NCBI GenBank assembly: GCA_945889005.1
Contig: CAMDBI010000016.1
Coordinates: 1-64,000 of the forward strand
From: Bacteroides fragilis
GTDB taxonomy: Bacteria; Bacteroidota; Bacteroidia; Bacteroidales; DTGW01
DNA: 64,000 bases
Direction of reading: 5' to 3'
A program made the position numbers and the translations under genes. Below the pieces are notes generated by a model. It ran no database searches and had not been told where the DNA came from. It saw only the letters and a list, made by a program, of their open reading frames with translations. Numbering within the stretch: the first letter of the stretch is position 1; each line of letters opens with the position of its first letter. Of the stretch, positions 25,423-35,368 are shown piece by piece.

Positions 25423-25655
25423 ACTAACAACTAACTAAAACTAACTACTAATTATGAAATTTTTATATTTTGAATGTCTTACTATCTAACTAACGTAGTT
25501 CAATTTGTTTTATTGTATCGAACGACAATGCAAAGTTAATTCATTTACTGAACTAACCAAATATTTTTTGAAAAAAAAACGAAAAAAAAATTAATAAATT
25601 TTAAAAAGCAGTTATACAGATATTTATATAAATGTTAAAAACAAAAATAAAACAT

Positions 25656-25663
25656 TACTTTTG
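25656..25663 (+). promoter_or_regulatory. -7 promoter box TACTTTTG for the DUF5063/exonuclease/methyltransferase genes
   Basis: A perfect TAnnTTTG in the context cattacttttgcc, 20 bp before the ATG at 25683. This is the classic Bacteroidetes promoter appearance. Confidence 0.6.
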
Positions 25664-25682
25664 CCAATAAATTGAAATTTGA

Positions 25683-26282
25683 ATGAAGATTAAACACGAC
25701 GAATTGGTATACTCCAAAAACGTTATTGAATTTGTGACTGTTGCAAACGAATTTTGTTTGTTTTCGGAAAATGCACTCGAATATGAGAAAACCGATTTTA
25801 TTGATCGAACGCTAAAAATGCTTTCTTTGCTATATCTTAAAACGTCGCTTTTACAACAAACCGATTATATCAATCAAGATGGGAATGAAAAATTTGTAAC
25901 AGAATTTGATTGGTTACTTATCAAAAACAATATAAGTACCTTGCTTGAGGACGATGATTTGTATCTCGACTTTTTTGACTCAAACATGGAAGAAACCGCA
26001 GAGCCTGTAAGTTGTAGTATATCAGAGAATATTGCTGATATTTATCAGGATTTAAAAGACTTTATATCGGTATACCGACTCAATATCCCCGATTTGATGA
26101 ACGATGCGCTTGCAGAATGTATCGATAATTTTGGTCAAATTTGGGGTTATAGGTTGGTAAATACTCTAAAAATATTGCATTTACTCAAAAATAAAAAAAA
26201 TGATGGCAAGAGTAGTTTTTTAACTAACGACACTACCGAGCGCTCGAGCCAACCCGAGAATCTGTTTAAGAAAAGAGGATAG
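25683..26282 (+). CDS. DUF5063-family protein
   Basis: A 199-residue, acidic, mostly helical soluble protein. The pattern NVIEFVTVANEFCLFSENA, then FIDRTLKMLSLLYLKTSLLQ and NIADIYQDLKDFISVYRLNI, fits the DUF5063 family of Bacteroidetes. It is 6 bp upstream of the RNase D-like exonuclease and close to the rRNA methyltransferase, a conserved arrangement in the phylum as far as I recall. Function unknown; context suggests RNA metabolism. Confidence 0.8.
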   Translation: MKIKHDELVYSKNVIEFVTVANEFCLFSENALEYEKTDFIDRTLKMLSLLYLKTSLLQQTDYINQDGNEKFVTEFDWLLIKNNISTLLEDDDLYLDFFDSNMEETAEPVSCSISENIADIYQDLKDFISVYRLNIPDLMNDALAECIDNFGQIWGYRLVNTLKILHLLKNKKNDGKSSFLTNDTTERSSQPENLFKKRG

Positions 26283-26288
26283 AATTTT

Positions 26289-26873
26289 ATGGAGCTTAAA
26301 TTTAAAGAAAGTATAAGCAACGAAGAGCTCGATGTTTTACCATTGTTGAAGTTCGAGGGGCGAATAGAGGTAGTTGATACCTATACTCAAGCACAACATG
26401 CTTGTAATGCATTGAAAAAATATCATTTACTTGGTTTCGACACCGAAACAAAACCAACCTTTAAAAAAGGACGACTCAACGATGTGTGTCTGATACAAAT
26501 ATCGAATCAAAGCGAATCGTATATTTTTCGAATCAACAAAATTGGTATTCCCGATGAACTTATTGAATTGTTTGTCTCAATGGAACATAAGAAAATAGGT
26601 GTTGCTATTAGAGACGATATAAATCAGTTGTCGAAAATTAAGAAATTTCAACCACATGGCTTTATCGATTTGCAATCGATAGCAGGTCAGTATGGAATTG
26701 CCGAAAAAGGGTTAAAAAAAATGGCAGGAATTGTTCTTGGAGGGCGAATATCGAAATCGCAGCGAACATCGAATTGGGAAAGTGTTGAGTTAACTGTTCC
26801 TCAATTGGTTTATGCAGCCACCGACTCATGGGCCTGCCTCAAAATATATGAACAGCTTTTACGAATACAATAA
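26289..26873 (+). CDS. 3'-5' exonuclease, RNase D-like (DEDDy)
   Basis: A 194-residue single-domain exonuclease. Exo I is LLGFDTETKPTF (D-x-E), Exo II includes IGVAIRDDINQLSKI and Exo III is YAATDSWACLKIYE (Y-x3-D), giving the complete DEDDy metal site. No HRDC domain follows, so it is much shorter than RNase D and resembles the exonuclease domain of WRN. RNA or DNA substrate is undetermined. It sits in an operon-like row with DUF5063 and the rRNA methyltransferase. Confidence 0.88.
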   Translation: MELKFKESISNEELDVLPLLKFEGRIEVVDTYTQAQHACNALKKYHLLGFDTETKPTFKKGRLNDVCLIQISNQSESYIFRINKIGIPDELIELFVSMEHKKIGVAIRDDINQLSKIKKFQPHGFIDLQSIAGQYGIAEKGLKKMAGIVLGGRISKSQRTSNWESVELTVPQLVYAATDSWACLKIYEQLLRIQ

Positions 26874-26937
26874 ATAATGCATTACAAATGGTTTTGCAAG
26901 CATTTGTGATGCCATTAATATTAATTATATAAAAAAA

Positions 26938-28131
26938 ATGAAAAAACTAAGCAAGATAATATTGAAATCGGGAAAAGATCAATCGCTTTATCGGATGCAT
27001 CCTTGGGTGTTTTCGGGGGCAATTAAAAAAATTGAAGGGCCGGTCGACGAAGGTGTTTTGGTCGAAGTGTATAACAATCAGGACGAGTTTATGGCCATTG
27101 GTCATTATCAAATAGGTTCAATAGCAGTAAGAGCATTGGCATTTGAGAAAACAGAAATAAACGCTTCTTTTTGGAAAAAACAAATTCAATCGGCATTCAA
27201 TATACGTCAAATGTTGGAACTCATCGACAACGATCAAACCAACGTTTATCGACTTATTAATGGCGAAGGCGACAATATGCCCGGTTTAATTGTCGATTTT
27301 TACAATGGTACAGCTGTTATGCAATTTCACTCTATTGGTATGTATCTCGACAAAGAATATATTGTTGCTGCTTTAAAAGAAGTTATGGGCGATAGATTGA
27401 TTGCTGTTTACGACAAAAGCGAAGCAACCATGCCTTTTAAATCGAGTGTTAAGGCCACAAATGGATATTTAATGGGAGAATCGGATAAGAGTTCAACCAT
27501 TGTAACTGAATATGGCAACCGGTTTTCGGTCGATTGGGTAGAGGGACAAAAAACGGGTTTTTTTATCGACCAACGCGAAAATCGTAAAATGCTTGGCAAA
27601 TACTCTAAAGGCCGAAAAGTACTTAACATGTTTTGTTATACAGGAGGTTTCTCGGTGAGTGCATTACAAGGAGGAGCCGAAATAGTTCACAGTGTCGATA
27701 GCTCGAAAAAGGCCATAGACCTTACGAATATGAATGTACAGAGCAATTTTCCGAACTGCACCAATCACGAAGCCTTTGCAACAGATGCATTCGAATATCT
27801 CGAAAATATTAAAGACCAATACGATGTGATTGTGCTAGATCCTCCGGCATTTGCCAAACATCAGGATGCACTTCACAATGCTTTGCAAGGTTACAAAAGA
27901 ATTAACCAAAAGGCTTTTGAACAAATAAAACCCGGAGGAATTCTTTTTACCTTTTCTTGTTCGCAAGTTGTTTCGAAAGAAAATTTCCGTAAATCGGTAT
28001 TTGCAGCTGCGGCATCGTCGAAACGTAAGGTTAGTATTTTGCATCAGTTAAGCCAACCGTCGGACCATGCCATAAACATGTACCATCCAGAGGGCGAATA
28101 CCTCAAAGGGCTTGTCTGCTATGTCGAATAG
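26938..28131 (+). CDS. RlmI-like class I rRNA methyltransferase (PUA domain)
   Basis: A 397-residue enzyme. The PUA domain at 1-75 (HPWVFSGAIKKIEGPVDEGV) is followed by an EEHEE-type linker with GEGDNMPGLIVDFYNG. The Rossmann methyltransferase part has KTGFFIDQRENR, VLNMFCYTGGFSVSALQGGA (SAM site), YDVIVLDPPAFAKH and FTFSCSQ with the catalytic Cys. This is the layout of RlmI, which makes m5C1962 in 23S rRNA. The exact site in this organism is inferred. Confidence 0.9.
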   Translation: MKKLSKIILKSGKDQSLYRMHPWVFSGAIKKIEGPVDEGVLVEVYNNQDEFMAIGHYQIGSIAVRALAFEKTEINASFWKKQIQSAFNIRQMLELIDNDQTNVYRLINGEGDNMPGLIVDFYNGTAVMQFHSIGMYLDKEYIVAALKEVMGDRLIAVYDKSEATMPFKSSVKATNGYLMGESDKSSTIVTEYGNRFSVDWVEGQKTGFFIDQRENRKMLGKYSKGRKVLNMFCYTGGFSVSALQGGAEIVHSVDSSKKAIDLTNMNVQSNFPNCTNHEAFATDAFEYLENIKDQYDVIVLDPPAFAKHQDALHNALQGYKRINQKAFEQIKPGGILFTFSCSQVVSKENFRKSVFAAAASSKRKVSILHQLSQPSDHAINMYHPEGEYLKGLVCYVE

Positions 28132-28190
28132 CATACTGAAACTTTATGAACTTTTAACATTATAAACTTTTTAACTTTCTACTTATTTAA

Positions 28191-28775
28191 ATGGGCAAAT
28201 CTATTATATTTTCGGCACCTAGTGGAGCGGGCAAAACTACAATTATTGGCGAATTGTTGAAAAAACCAGAGCTAAAGCTCGAATTTTCGATTTCGGCAAC
28301 CAGTCGAAATCCCCGAAATGCCGAAGTGAACGCGAAAGATTATTATTTTTTAAGTAAAGAAGATTTTCTTCAAAAAATTGACAAAAATGAGTTTGTTGAA
28401 TGGGAAGAAGTTTATAATGGTAGTTATTACGGAACATTGAAACAGGAACTCGAACGAATATGGAGCAAAGGAAAGCTAGTTGCCTTCGATGTCGATGTAA
28501 AAGGTGGTTTAAATCTCAAACGAATTTTTAAAAACGATGCATTGCTTGTGTTTGTAATGCCTCCTTCGGTCGAAGAGCTCGAACGCCGTTTGCGTGGTAG
28601 AGGTACCGAATCGGAAGAAACCCTCAAAACCCGTATTGACAAAGCGAAATACGAGATAAGCTATGCAGAGCAATTCGATGTAATTATTACAAACGATGTT
28701 CTTGAACAAAGTGTTGAAAAAGCGAGAGAAACCATAGAAAAGTTTTTAAATTCGGAAAGAAATAATGGATGTTAG
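28191..28775 (+). CDS. gmk: Guanylate kinase
   Basis: A 194-residue P-loop kinase converting GMP to GDP. P-loop IIFSAPSGAGKTTII at 5-19, GMP-binding ISATSRNPRNAE and DYYFLSKEDF, EWEEVYNGSYYGT, and the lid RLRGRGTESEETLKTRI. Length and motifs are canonical. It is followed at 140 bp by nadD in the same direction, separated by a repeat-rich spacer. Confidence 0.96.
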   Translation: MGKSIIFSAPSGAGKTTIIGELLKKPELKLEFSISATSRNPRNAEVNAKDYYFLSKEDFLQKIDKNEFVEWEEVYNGSYYGTLKQELERIWSKGKLVAFDVDVKGGLNLKRIFKNDALLVFVMPPSVEELERRLRGRGTESEETLKTRIDKAKYEISYAEQFDVIITNDVLEQSVEKARETIEKFLNSERNNGC

Positions 28776-28906
28776 TAGAAGTAAATAGAAGTTAGAAGAT
28801 GAAGGTAATTTAGCCTTGTGTAGGTTGATTTATTCCGTTAACTTCATCTAACTTCCAATAATTTCAGTTATTTCCATTAACTTCCAATAACTTCTGTTAT
28901 ATTCAT
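28775..28906. repeat. Inverted and tandem repeats (taacttc/gaagtta) between gmk and nadD
   Basis: The left part has tagaagt, tagaagttagaagatgaa; the right part has four copies of taacttc at irregular 8-20 bp spacing, complementary to the left words. The two halves can pair into an imperfect hairpin with loop around 28807-28835, ending 8 bp before the nadD start. Confidence 0.6.
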
Positions 28907-28914
28907 TTTTTAAT

Positions 28915-29505
28915 ATGAAAACAGGCTTATTTTTTGGATCATTTAACCCCATTCACATTGGGCACTTGGCTATAGCAAACTATATGGTTGAGTATTCCGA
29001 TATGGAGCAGGTTTGGTTTGTAGTAAGCCCTCACAATCCGCTAAAAAAGAAAGAGTCTTTACTTTCCGACATTCATCGCCTTACTATGGTAAGGATAGCA
29101 ATAGAATACGATCGTAGGTTTAAGGCCTCGAATATTGAATTTGACCTTCCTCAGCCATCGTACACTATCGATACCCTGGTATATCTCAAAGAGCAACATC
29201 CCGATCGAGAGTTTGTGATTATAATGGGAGCCGACCAAATCTCGGCTTTTACCAAATGGAAAAATTACGAGGAACTTATAAAATCTACAAAACGATATGT
29301 TTATCCTCGTCCGGGAAATACGATAGACATCAATGATCCATTAATGCAAAATGCTCAATTGATAGACGCTCCACAAATGGATATTTCGTCGAGCTTTATC
29401 AGAAGCGCGATAGCTCAAGGCAAAGACATACGACATTTTCTTCATCAAAAAGTTTGGGAGTTTATCGACGAAATGAATTTTTATAAAAAAACATACAAGT
29501 TATGA
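28915..29505 (+). CDS. nadD: Nicotinate-nucleotide adenylyltransferase
   Basis: A 196-residue nucleotidyltransferase making deamido-NAD. The N-terminal TGLFFGSFNPIHIGHLAIAN holds the HxGH motif (HIGH). QVWFVVSPHNPLKKK is the nicotinate-binding loop, and SSSFIRSAIAQGKD is the C-terminal ISSTxxR-like motif. Normal length and full motif set. Next to gmk, which is common in Bacteroidetes. Confidence 0.95.
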   Translation: MKTGLFFGSFNPIHIGHLAIANYMVEYSDMEQVWFVVSPHNPLKKKESLLSDIHRLTMVRIAIEYDRRFKASNIEFDLPQPSYTIDTLVYLKEQHPDREFVIIMGADQISAFTKWKNYEELIKSTKRYVYPRPGNTIDINDPLMQNAQLIDAPQMDISSSFIRSAIAQGKDIRHFLHQKVWEFIDEMNFYKKTYKL

Positions 29506-29663
29506 GTTTTAGTATTACATTTGCATCAACAGTACTCGCCACGCTACCCATTAGAACAGCGTCCCAGGGCGGGTCTTTTGCTTTTATATACTTACCGGAA
29601 TTCATAGAGGCAATCTTTGCGTATAGATTTTTTTAATCCAAATGGTTTTATTACTTTTTAGAT

Positions 29664-30274
29664 ATGAAATATGCCAAACCCGCAATTGATTTAAATCTTC
29701 AGTTAGCAAAGCTTCGAAGCCGAGGTCTACTTATTGCTGATGAACCGGCAGCAATAAGCATTTTACAAAATATAAGCTATTATCGGCTTGCCGGATATTG
29801 GTGGTCTAAGCAGTTTGATAAGGTGAATCACATGTTCAAGCCAAACAGCACTTTTGAAAATGTTATAGCAATATACAATTTTGACAGAGAGCTTAGAATA
29901 TTAATTTTTGACGTAATTGAGCGTATCGAAATATCATTTCGCACGAAACTTATTTATCATCTATCGCACGAAATTTCACCATGGTGGTTCGAAGATAGCT
30001 CCAATTTTAAAAATGTCGTGGAGCATACAGAAACTCTTTTGGCTATTGACCGAGAGCTTGGACAAACCAAAGAAGTGTTTATTAAAGAGCATTTCAAAAA
30101 ATATCATACTGATTCGCGTAGACCTCCTGCATGAAATACTTGCTCGACAGGGTTATTCCAGTTAAGCAGTTTTCGCAGAAACTTCAAGACTTGTTAAAAC
30201 AATATAAAAATATTGACCCCAATGCATTGGGTCTAAAACCCAACTGGCAAACCGAGCCACTATGGCAGATGTAG
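29664..30274 (+). pseudogene. Abi-family (Abi_2, AbiD/F-like) abortive-infection gene, decayed
   Basis: The first 156 codons (29664-30134) encode the N-terminal half of an Abi_2 protein (LAKLRSRGLLIADEPAAISI, NISYYRLAGYWW, NFDRELRILIFDVIERIEIS). They end abruptly after DSRRPPA, where intact members continue with PPAW. In another frame, 30131-30274 encodes a typical family C-terminus (LQDLLKQYKNIDPNALGLKP, then NWQTEPLW). The middle, including the conserved R-x4-6-H region, is missing. A deletion plus frameshift therefore broke a phage-defence gene inserted between nadD and murF. Confidence 0.8.
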
Positions 30275-30374
30275 TGAAATCCGACATATTTGTTTCTAAT
30301 TGTAGGGTTTTGGCAAAGCTTTGAAATCCAAACAGATCATAGCCGTAAATGGTAACAATAATAATCAACAACTT

Positions 30375-32843
30375 ATGTACCCAATTAAGCTTCAGGAAAT
30401 TGCAGATGCAACACACGGAACAGTTCATGGAAATGGCAACGAACTTGTTTCGCTCGTTGTAACCGATAGTCGAAATTCGGGTAGTTCAACACAAGCAATA
30501 TTTGTTGCAATTAAGGGAGCTCGCCACGATGGACATTTTTTTATCGAAGAACTTATTAAAGAAAAAGGGTTTAGGAATTTTGTTGTAAATCAATTGCCTG
30601 AGAATGCTCAGAAACTCGAAGCAAATTTTATTGTTGTTGCCGATACGCTTATATGTTTGCAACAATTGGCTAAATGGTACAGGAGAAAATTCAACTGCCC
30701 CATAGTAGCAGTAAGCGGAAGTAACGGCAAAACCATTGTTAAAGAATGGCTTTATCAATTGCTGCATGCCGACAGAGTTGTTACCCGTAGTCCTCGAAGC
30801 TACAATTCGCAAATTGGAGTTCCGCTTTCAATCTTGAATCTTTCAGAAGCTACTGAAATTGGCATATTTGAGGCCGGAATATCTGAAGTTGGAGAGATGC
30901 AAAAGCTTGCCGAAATAATTAACCCTGAAATAGGTATTTTTACAAATATTGGGCAAGCGCATCAGGAAAACTTTCAGTCTTTGCTCGAGAAAGCAAAAGA
31001 AAAGCTTAAACTTTTTGCAAACTGCAAGCAATTGATTTATTGTTCGAAATACAATGAAATAAACCAAGCTGTTAACGAATGTTCCGACAAGCAATTTCGA
31101 ACGTATACTTGGTCTGTTGCAGCTAGCCACCAACCCGATTTGCTTATTAAACGAATTGTAAATAACAATCTAAATACCGAGATCGAAGCCGAATTTAATA
31201 AAATGAATGTTAGCATACGCATCTCTTTTACCGACAAGGCTTCTATAGAGAATGCCATTCATTGCTGGTTGTTTATGCTTATTTCGGGTTATAGTAACAA
31301 CAGTATAAAGGAGCGTTTTGCTCAATTGAACCCAGTAGAAATGCGATTGGAACTCAAGAAAGGAATTCGAAACTGTACTATTATCAATGATAGTTATAAT
31401 TCCGATTTGCAATCTGTGTCAATAGCATTAGATTTTTTGAACCAACAGTATCAGCACACCACAAAAACCCTTATTATTTCAGATATTTTTCAAAGTGGAA
31501 AAGACGAGGATGCGCTATATAAAGAGCTTGGAGCATTGATTGGTTCTAAAAATATAACAAAAATAATAGGAGTAGGGAAATCAATAGCCCGTAGTGCCCA
31601 TCATTTCAATATCGAAAAGGAATTTTTTCTTGAAACATCAGATTTGATAGACCAACTGTATAGACTAAACTTTAACAATGAAGCTATATTGATTAAAGGA
31701 TCACGGAAATTTGAATTCGATAAAATAGCTTCGCAACTTGAGCAAAAAGCCCATCGAACGGTAATGGAAATAAACTTAAGTGCAATGGTTCACAATTTAA
31801 ACTACTTTCGGTCGAAGCTCAAACCCAATACAAAACTTATGGTTATGGTAAAGGCATTTTCTTATGGCAGTGGTACATACGAAATAGCCAATATGCTCAA
31901 TTACCAAAAAGTCGATTATTTGGCAGTTGCTTTTGCCGATGAAGGAGTCCTACTGCGTAACTCGGGAATAAAATTGCCTATAGTTGTTATGAATCCCGAA
32001 GAAAATGCATTCAGGCTTATGATTGAACATCAATTAGAGCCCGAAATATATAGTTTTAGGGCTTTTTCGTTGTTTACTTCGATTCTCGAAAAGCTCGAAA
32101 TAGTCGATTATCCCATTCACATCAAATTCGATACAGGCATGCATCGATTGGGCTTTCTGCCACACGAAACCGACGATTTAATTGCTCTGTTGCGTAAAAA
32201 CAATAAGATACGTGTTAAGTCGGTTTTTACACACCTAGCCGGAGCGGACGAAGAAGAGCACGATGCCTATACCGAGCAACAAAATCAAATATTTCAGGAT
32301 ATATGCCAAAAGCTCCAAGAGAATATAGGATATACTTTTATTAAACACCTATTAAACTCGGCAGGAATCGAGCGTTTTAATCATTTCGATTCGGATATGG
32401 CTCGTCTGGGTATTGGTTTATATGGTATTAGTGCTGAAGATCAAAGCAAACTGCGAACAGTAAGTACTCTGAAATCGTATATTTCGCAAATTAAAACAAT
32501 ATTGAAAGGACAAACAGTTGGATATAGCCGTAAAGGCAAAACCAATGAAGATACAACAATAGCAGTTATTCCCATCGGATATGCCGATGGGCTCAGCAGA
32601 AGACTGAGCAATGGCAAAGGTTATATGTATGTAAATGGTCAAAAGGCTCCAATAATTGGCAATGTGTGCATGGATATCTGTATGCTCAACATCAATGGTA
32701 TAAAAGCTCACGAAGGCGACGAAGTAGAAATTTTTGGCAACAATATTCATGTCAATGAGGTTGCACAAGCTATGGATACCATTCCCTACGAAGTGTTAAC
32801 CAGTATTTCGCCTAGAGTAAAACGCATTTATTATCAGGAATGA
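30375..32843 (+). CDS. murF: Bifunctional MurF ligase / alanine racemase
   Basis: An 822-residue fusion. The N-terminal 450 residues are UDP-N-acetylmuramoyl-tripeptide:D-Ala-D-Ala ligase (MurF): ATP loop VAVSGSNGKT (111-120), SPRSYNSQIGVPLSIL, GIFEAGISEVGEM and NDSYNSD. From about 458 an alanine racemase follows (VMEINLSAMVHNLNYFRSKL), with the PLP lysine in VMVKAFSYGSG near residue 490, HIKFDTGMHRLGF and the second catalytic Tyr region VGYSRKG. The two steps supply D-Ala and use it in wall precursor synthesis. The fusion is usual in Bacteroidetes. ATG at 30375 is preferred to 30321, as homology starts there. Confidence 0.94.
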   Translation: MYPIKLQEIADATHGTVHGNGNELVSLVVTDSRNSGSSTQAIFVAIKGARHDGHFFIEELIKEKGFRNFVVNQLPENAQKLEANFIVVADTLICLQQLAKWYRRKFNCPIVAVSGSNGKTIVKEWLYQLLHADRVVTRSPRSYNSQIGVPLSILNLSEATEIGIFEAGISEVGEMQKLAEIINPEIGIFTNIGQAHQENFQSLLEKAKEKLKLFANCKQLIYCSKYNEINQAVNECSDKQFRTYTWSVAASHQPDLLIKRIVNNNLNTEIEAEFNKMNVSIRISFTDKASIENAIHCWLFMLISGYSNNSIKERFAQLNPVEMRLELKKGIRNCTIINDSYNSDLQSVSIALDFLNQQYQHTTKTLIISDIFQSGKDEDALYKELGALIGSKNITKIIGVGKSIARSAHHFNIEKEFFLETSDLIDQLYRLNFNNEAILIKGSRKFEFDKIASQLEQKAHRTVMEINLSAMVHNLNYFRSKLKPNTKLMVMVKAFSYGSGTYEIANMLNYQKVDYLAVAFADEGVLLRNSGIKLPIVVMNPEENAFRLMIEHQLEPEIYSFRAFSLFTSILEKLEIVDYPIHIKFDTGMHRLGFLPHETDDLIALLRKNNKIRVKSVFTHLAGADEEEHDAYTEQQNQIFQDICQKLQENIGYTFIKHLLNSAGIERFNHFDSDMARLGIGLYGISAEDQSKLRTVSTLKSYISQIKTILKGQTVGYSRKGKTNEDTTIAVIPIGYADGLSRRLSNGKGYMYVNGQKAPIIGNVCMDICMLNINGIKAHEGDEVEIFGNNIHVNEVAQAMDTIPYEVLTSISPRVKRIYYQE

Positions 32844-33000
32844 AATGTCCATGATTCGGAAATCACCAAATGGGATGAATAACCAATGGACATTCAATGT
32901 GACCTTATTATGTAAATATGTACACATTAAATATTTTGCACATTTAAAAAAATAAGTGCATATTAGCGAGTACAAAAAAATGAATTTCTAACATTCGGGT

Positions 33001-35337
33001 ATGCCAAAGATTTCAGTCGTTATTATTACTGCAAACGAAGAAAAAAACATTGAACGTTGCTTACTTTCTGTCAAAGACGTAGCCGATGAAATATTGGTGG
33101 TTGACAGTTTCTCGACCGACCGTACACAGGAAATCTGCCTTAAATATAATGCCAGATTTATTCAGCATGCTTTTGAAGGTTATATTGAACAAAAAAACTG
33201 GGCTGCATCGCAAGCTCAATACGATTATGTACTCTCGCTCGATGCCGACGAGGCATTGTCTGAAGAATTAAAAACTTCAATTTTAAAAGTTAAAGAAATC
33301 TGGAATGCCGACGGCTACACATTTAGCCGCCTCAATAACTATTGTGGCAAATGGATTAGACATACCAGTTGGTATCCATCGCGCAAACTTCGTCTGTGGG
33401 ACAGGCGCAAAGGTAAGTGGGACGGTCTGAATCCCCACGACAAATTTGAAATGGAAAAAGGGGCGATCATCAAAAGATTGAAAGGAGATCTATTACATTA
33501 CCCTTATAACAATATTAATGAGCATATTCAGCAAATAAACAAGTTTACCGATATTTTGTCGGATGCTTACTTGCAAAAAGGTATAAAATCGTCGATTGGG
33601 CATATTTTGTTTAGACCATTCTGGCGTTTTTTTCGCGATTATTTTATTGAATTGGGCATTCTCGATGGGCTCTATGGCTTTGTTATTAGCATCAATGGCT
33701 CGTATGAGGTGTATCTAAAGTATTTGAAGCTAAAAGTCAAAATTGAAAATGAAAAAAAGAAAGCTCCTCACCGCATTTGTTTTCTTATTTCAGATAAGCA
33801 CGACAAGCAGAATGGAAATTGGATTCTTGAAAATATTAAGAATTTAGAAATCAGAAATAACAAATCAGTTTTTCTTATTAATGAACATTCGCAACTTATA
33901 GTTGAGTCGAAAATTCCGAAGAACAAGTATATTAATATTCCGAGTAAAATATTTTTACTTCTGTTCCCCGTAAGTTTACTTAAAATAGTCCGGATTATAA
34001 CACAAATGCGAGTTCGATCCATTGTTGTTACAAATATGTTCGATGCTCGAATTGCTGCAATTTGCTCATTATTTACACATAGACCCAATGTGTTTTATTA
34101 TTGTTCCGATGACGAGAATATTAAATCTAATTTCTTAAATCGATTTTTGTTTAAAAACTTGATTGACAAAGTGTTTGTCAAATCGTCGTACGTGAATATA
34201 ACGAACAATATAGTTTACTCAGATAAGATTGAGATACTACATGAAAGCAACAATCTGATTATAGATAAAATACACCATACACAAGAACTTAAAGTACAAG
34301 TTTTGCTCGATAAAATTGTGAACCCCAATTGTGGTCTTGGACGAGTAGCAATAGATTATAGCAAAGCATTGGTAACAAACAATGATTGTCAAGTTTCATT
34401 TACCTATTTATTGTATGGATCCAATGTTTTTGAACATTTCAACAATCAGAAAACAAAATTACTAAAGTATGTTCATCGGTATTTGCCTGCATATTTTGGA
34501 AAATACGATATTATACATATTACACATCAATCTCCTTCGTTTACTATACATGGAGCAGTAAAAACAGTGCTTACGATACACGATTTAAACTTTTTATATA
34601 CCAAAAACCATCAAAAAGCATCGAGATATCTAAAAAAAGTGCAAAAAAATGTTGAAAAGGCCGATGCAATTGTATTCATTTCAAATTTTACTAGAGACAT
34701 ATGCCTGCAACATTTAAACATTGCGCCCAATAAAATTGTAAAAGTGATATACAATGGTGTTGAATTGCCCGATTGTATACCTCAAAAGCCCGATTTTATA
34801 AACAACGATGAATATTTGTTCACTATAGGGCAATTTTTATCGAAGAAAAACTTTCATGTATTATTGCCATTTCTAAAAACATTGCCCGAAAACATTAAAC
34901 TTGTTCTTGCCGGTGAAAATAACACCAGTTATGGGGCTCAGGTTCGAAAACTTGTTTCGAATTTAGACTTAGACAACAGAGTAATACTTGCTGGACCTAT
35001 TTCGGAAGCCGAAAAGCTATATTTGTATCAACATTGTAAGGCATTTGTTTTCCCTTCGTTGTACGAAGGCTTTGGTTTGCCAGTAATTGAAGCTATGCGT
35101 GCCAAGAAGCCGGTTTTTTGTTCGAACAAAACAAGCCTTAAAGAAATTGGCGATAAATACGTATACTTCTGGAATTCATTTGAACCACAAGAAATGAATG
35201 CTATTTATAGTGCTGGCATAGCAGACTATACCGAAGAAAAACAAGCACAAGCTTATGAATATAGTTTGAAATATACTTGGAAAACAAATGCTCAGGAATA
35301 CATGCAATTGTTCAAATCGTTAAATGAAAATGTCTGA
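33001..35337 (+). CDS. Three-part glycosyltransferase: GT2 + GT-B-like half + GT4
   Basis: A 778-residue protein. Residues 1-245 are a GT2 enzyme of the LgtF/WaaE type (SVVIITANEEKNIERCLLSV, DADE at 81-84, WYPSRKLRLWDRRKGKWDG). Residues about 255-425 look like the N-terminal Rossmann half of a GT-B enzyme (NVFYYCSDDEN, KVFVKSSYVN) without its partner half. Residues 430-778 are a GT4 enzyme (LVLAGENN, then VFPSLYEGFGLPVIEAMRAK). The frame is continuous with no frameshift sign. It heads a polysaccharide cluster, so two linkages of one glycan may be made by one chain. Confidence 0.88.
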   Translation: MPKISVVIITANEEKNIERCLLSVKDVADEILVVDSFSTDRTQEICLKYNARFIQHAFEGYIEQKNWAASQAQYDYVLSLDADEALSEELKTSILKVKEIWNADGYTFSRLNNYCGKWIRHTSWYPSRKLRLWDRRKGKWDGLNPHDKFEMEKGAIIKRLKGDLLHYPYNNINEHIQQINKFTDILSDAYLQKGIKSSIGHILFRPFWRFFRDYFIELGILDGLYGFVISINGSYEVYLKYLKLKVKIENEKKKAPHRICFLISDKHDKQNGNWILENIKNLEIRNNKSVFLINEHSQLIVESKIPKNKYINIPSKIFLLLFPVSLLKIVRIITQMRVRSIVVTNMFDARIAAICSLFTHRPNVFYYCSDDENIKSNFLNRFLFKNLIDKVFVKSSYVNITNNIVYSDKIEILHESNNLIIDKIHHTQELKVQVLLDKIVNPNCGLGRVAIDYSKALVTNNDCQVSFTYLLYGSNVFEHFNNQKTKLLKYVHRYLPAYFGKYDIIHITHQSPSFTIHGAVKTVLTIHDLNFLYTKNHQKASRYLKKVQKNVEKADAIVFISNFTRDICLQHLNIAPNKIVKVIYNGVELPDCIPQKPDFINNDEYLFTIGQFLSKKNFHVLLPFLKTLPENIKLVLAGENNTSYGAQVRKLVSNLDLDNRVILAGPISEAEKLYLYQHCKAFVFPSLYEGFGLPVIEAMRAKKPVFCSNKTSLKEIGDKYVYFWNSFEPQEMNAIYSAGIADYTEEKQAQAYEYSLKYTWKTNAQEYMQLFKSLNENV

Positions 35338-35368
35338 TAAATAGTTTGAAACAATTATAACAAATAAA

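Noticed and set aside
24912-25655. Possible 6S RNA, tmRNA or other structured RNA in the long gap
   Set aside because: No tmRNA acceptor end or tag, and no extended 6S-like hairpin, could be recognised; only simple hairpins are visible.
29917-30165. 82-codon frame overlapping the Abi pseudogene
   Set aside because: It is an out-of-frame reading of the same Abi DNA; the recognisable Abi residues are in the other frames.
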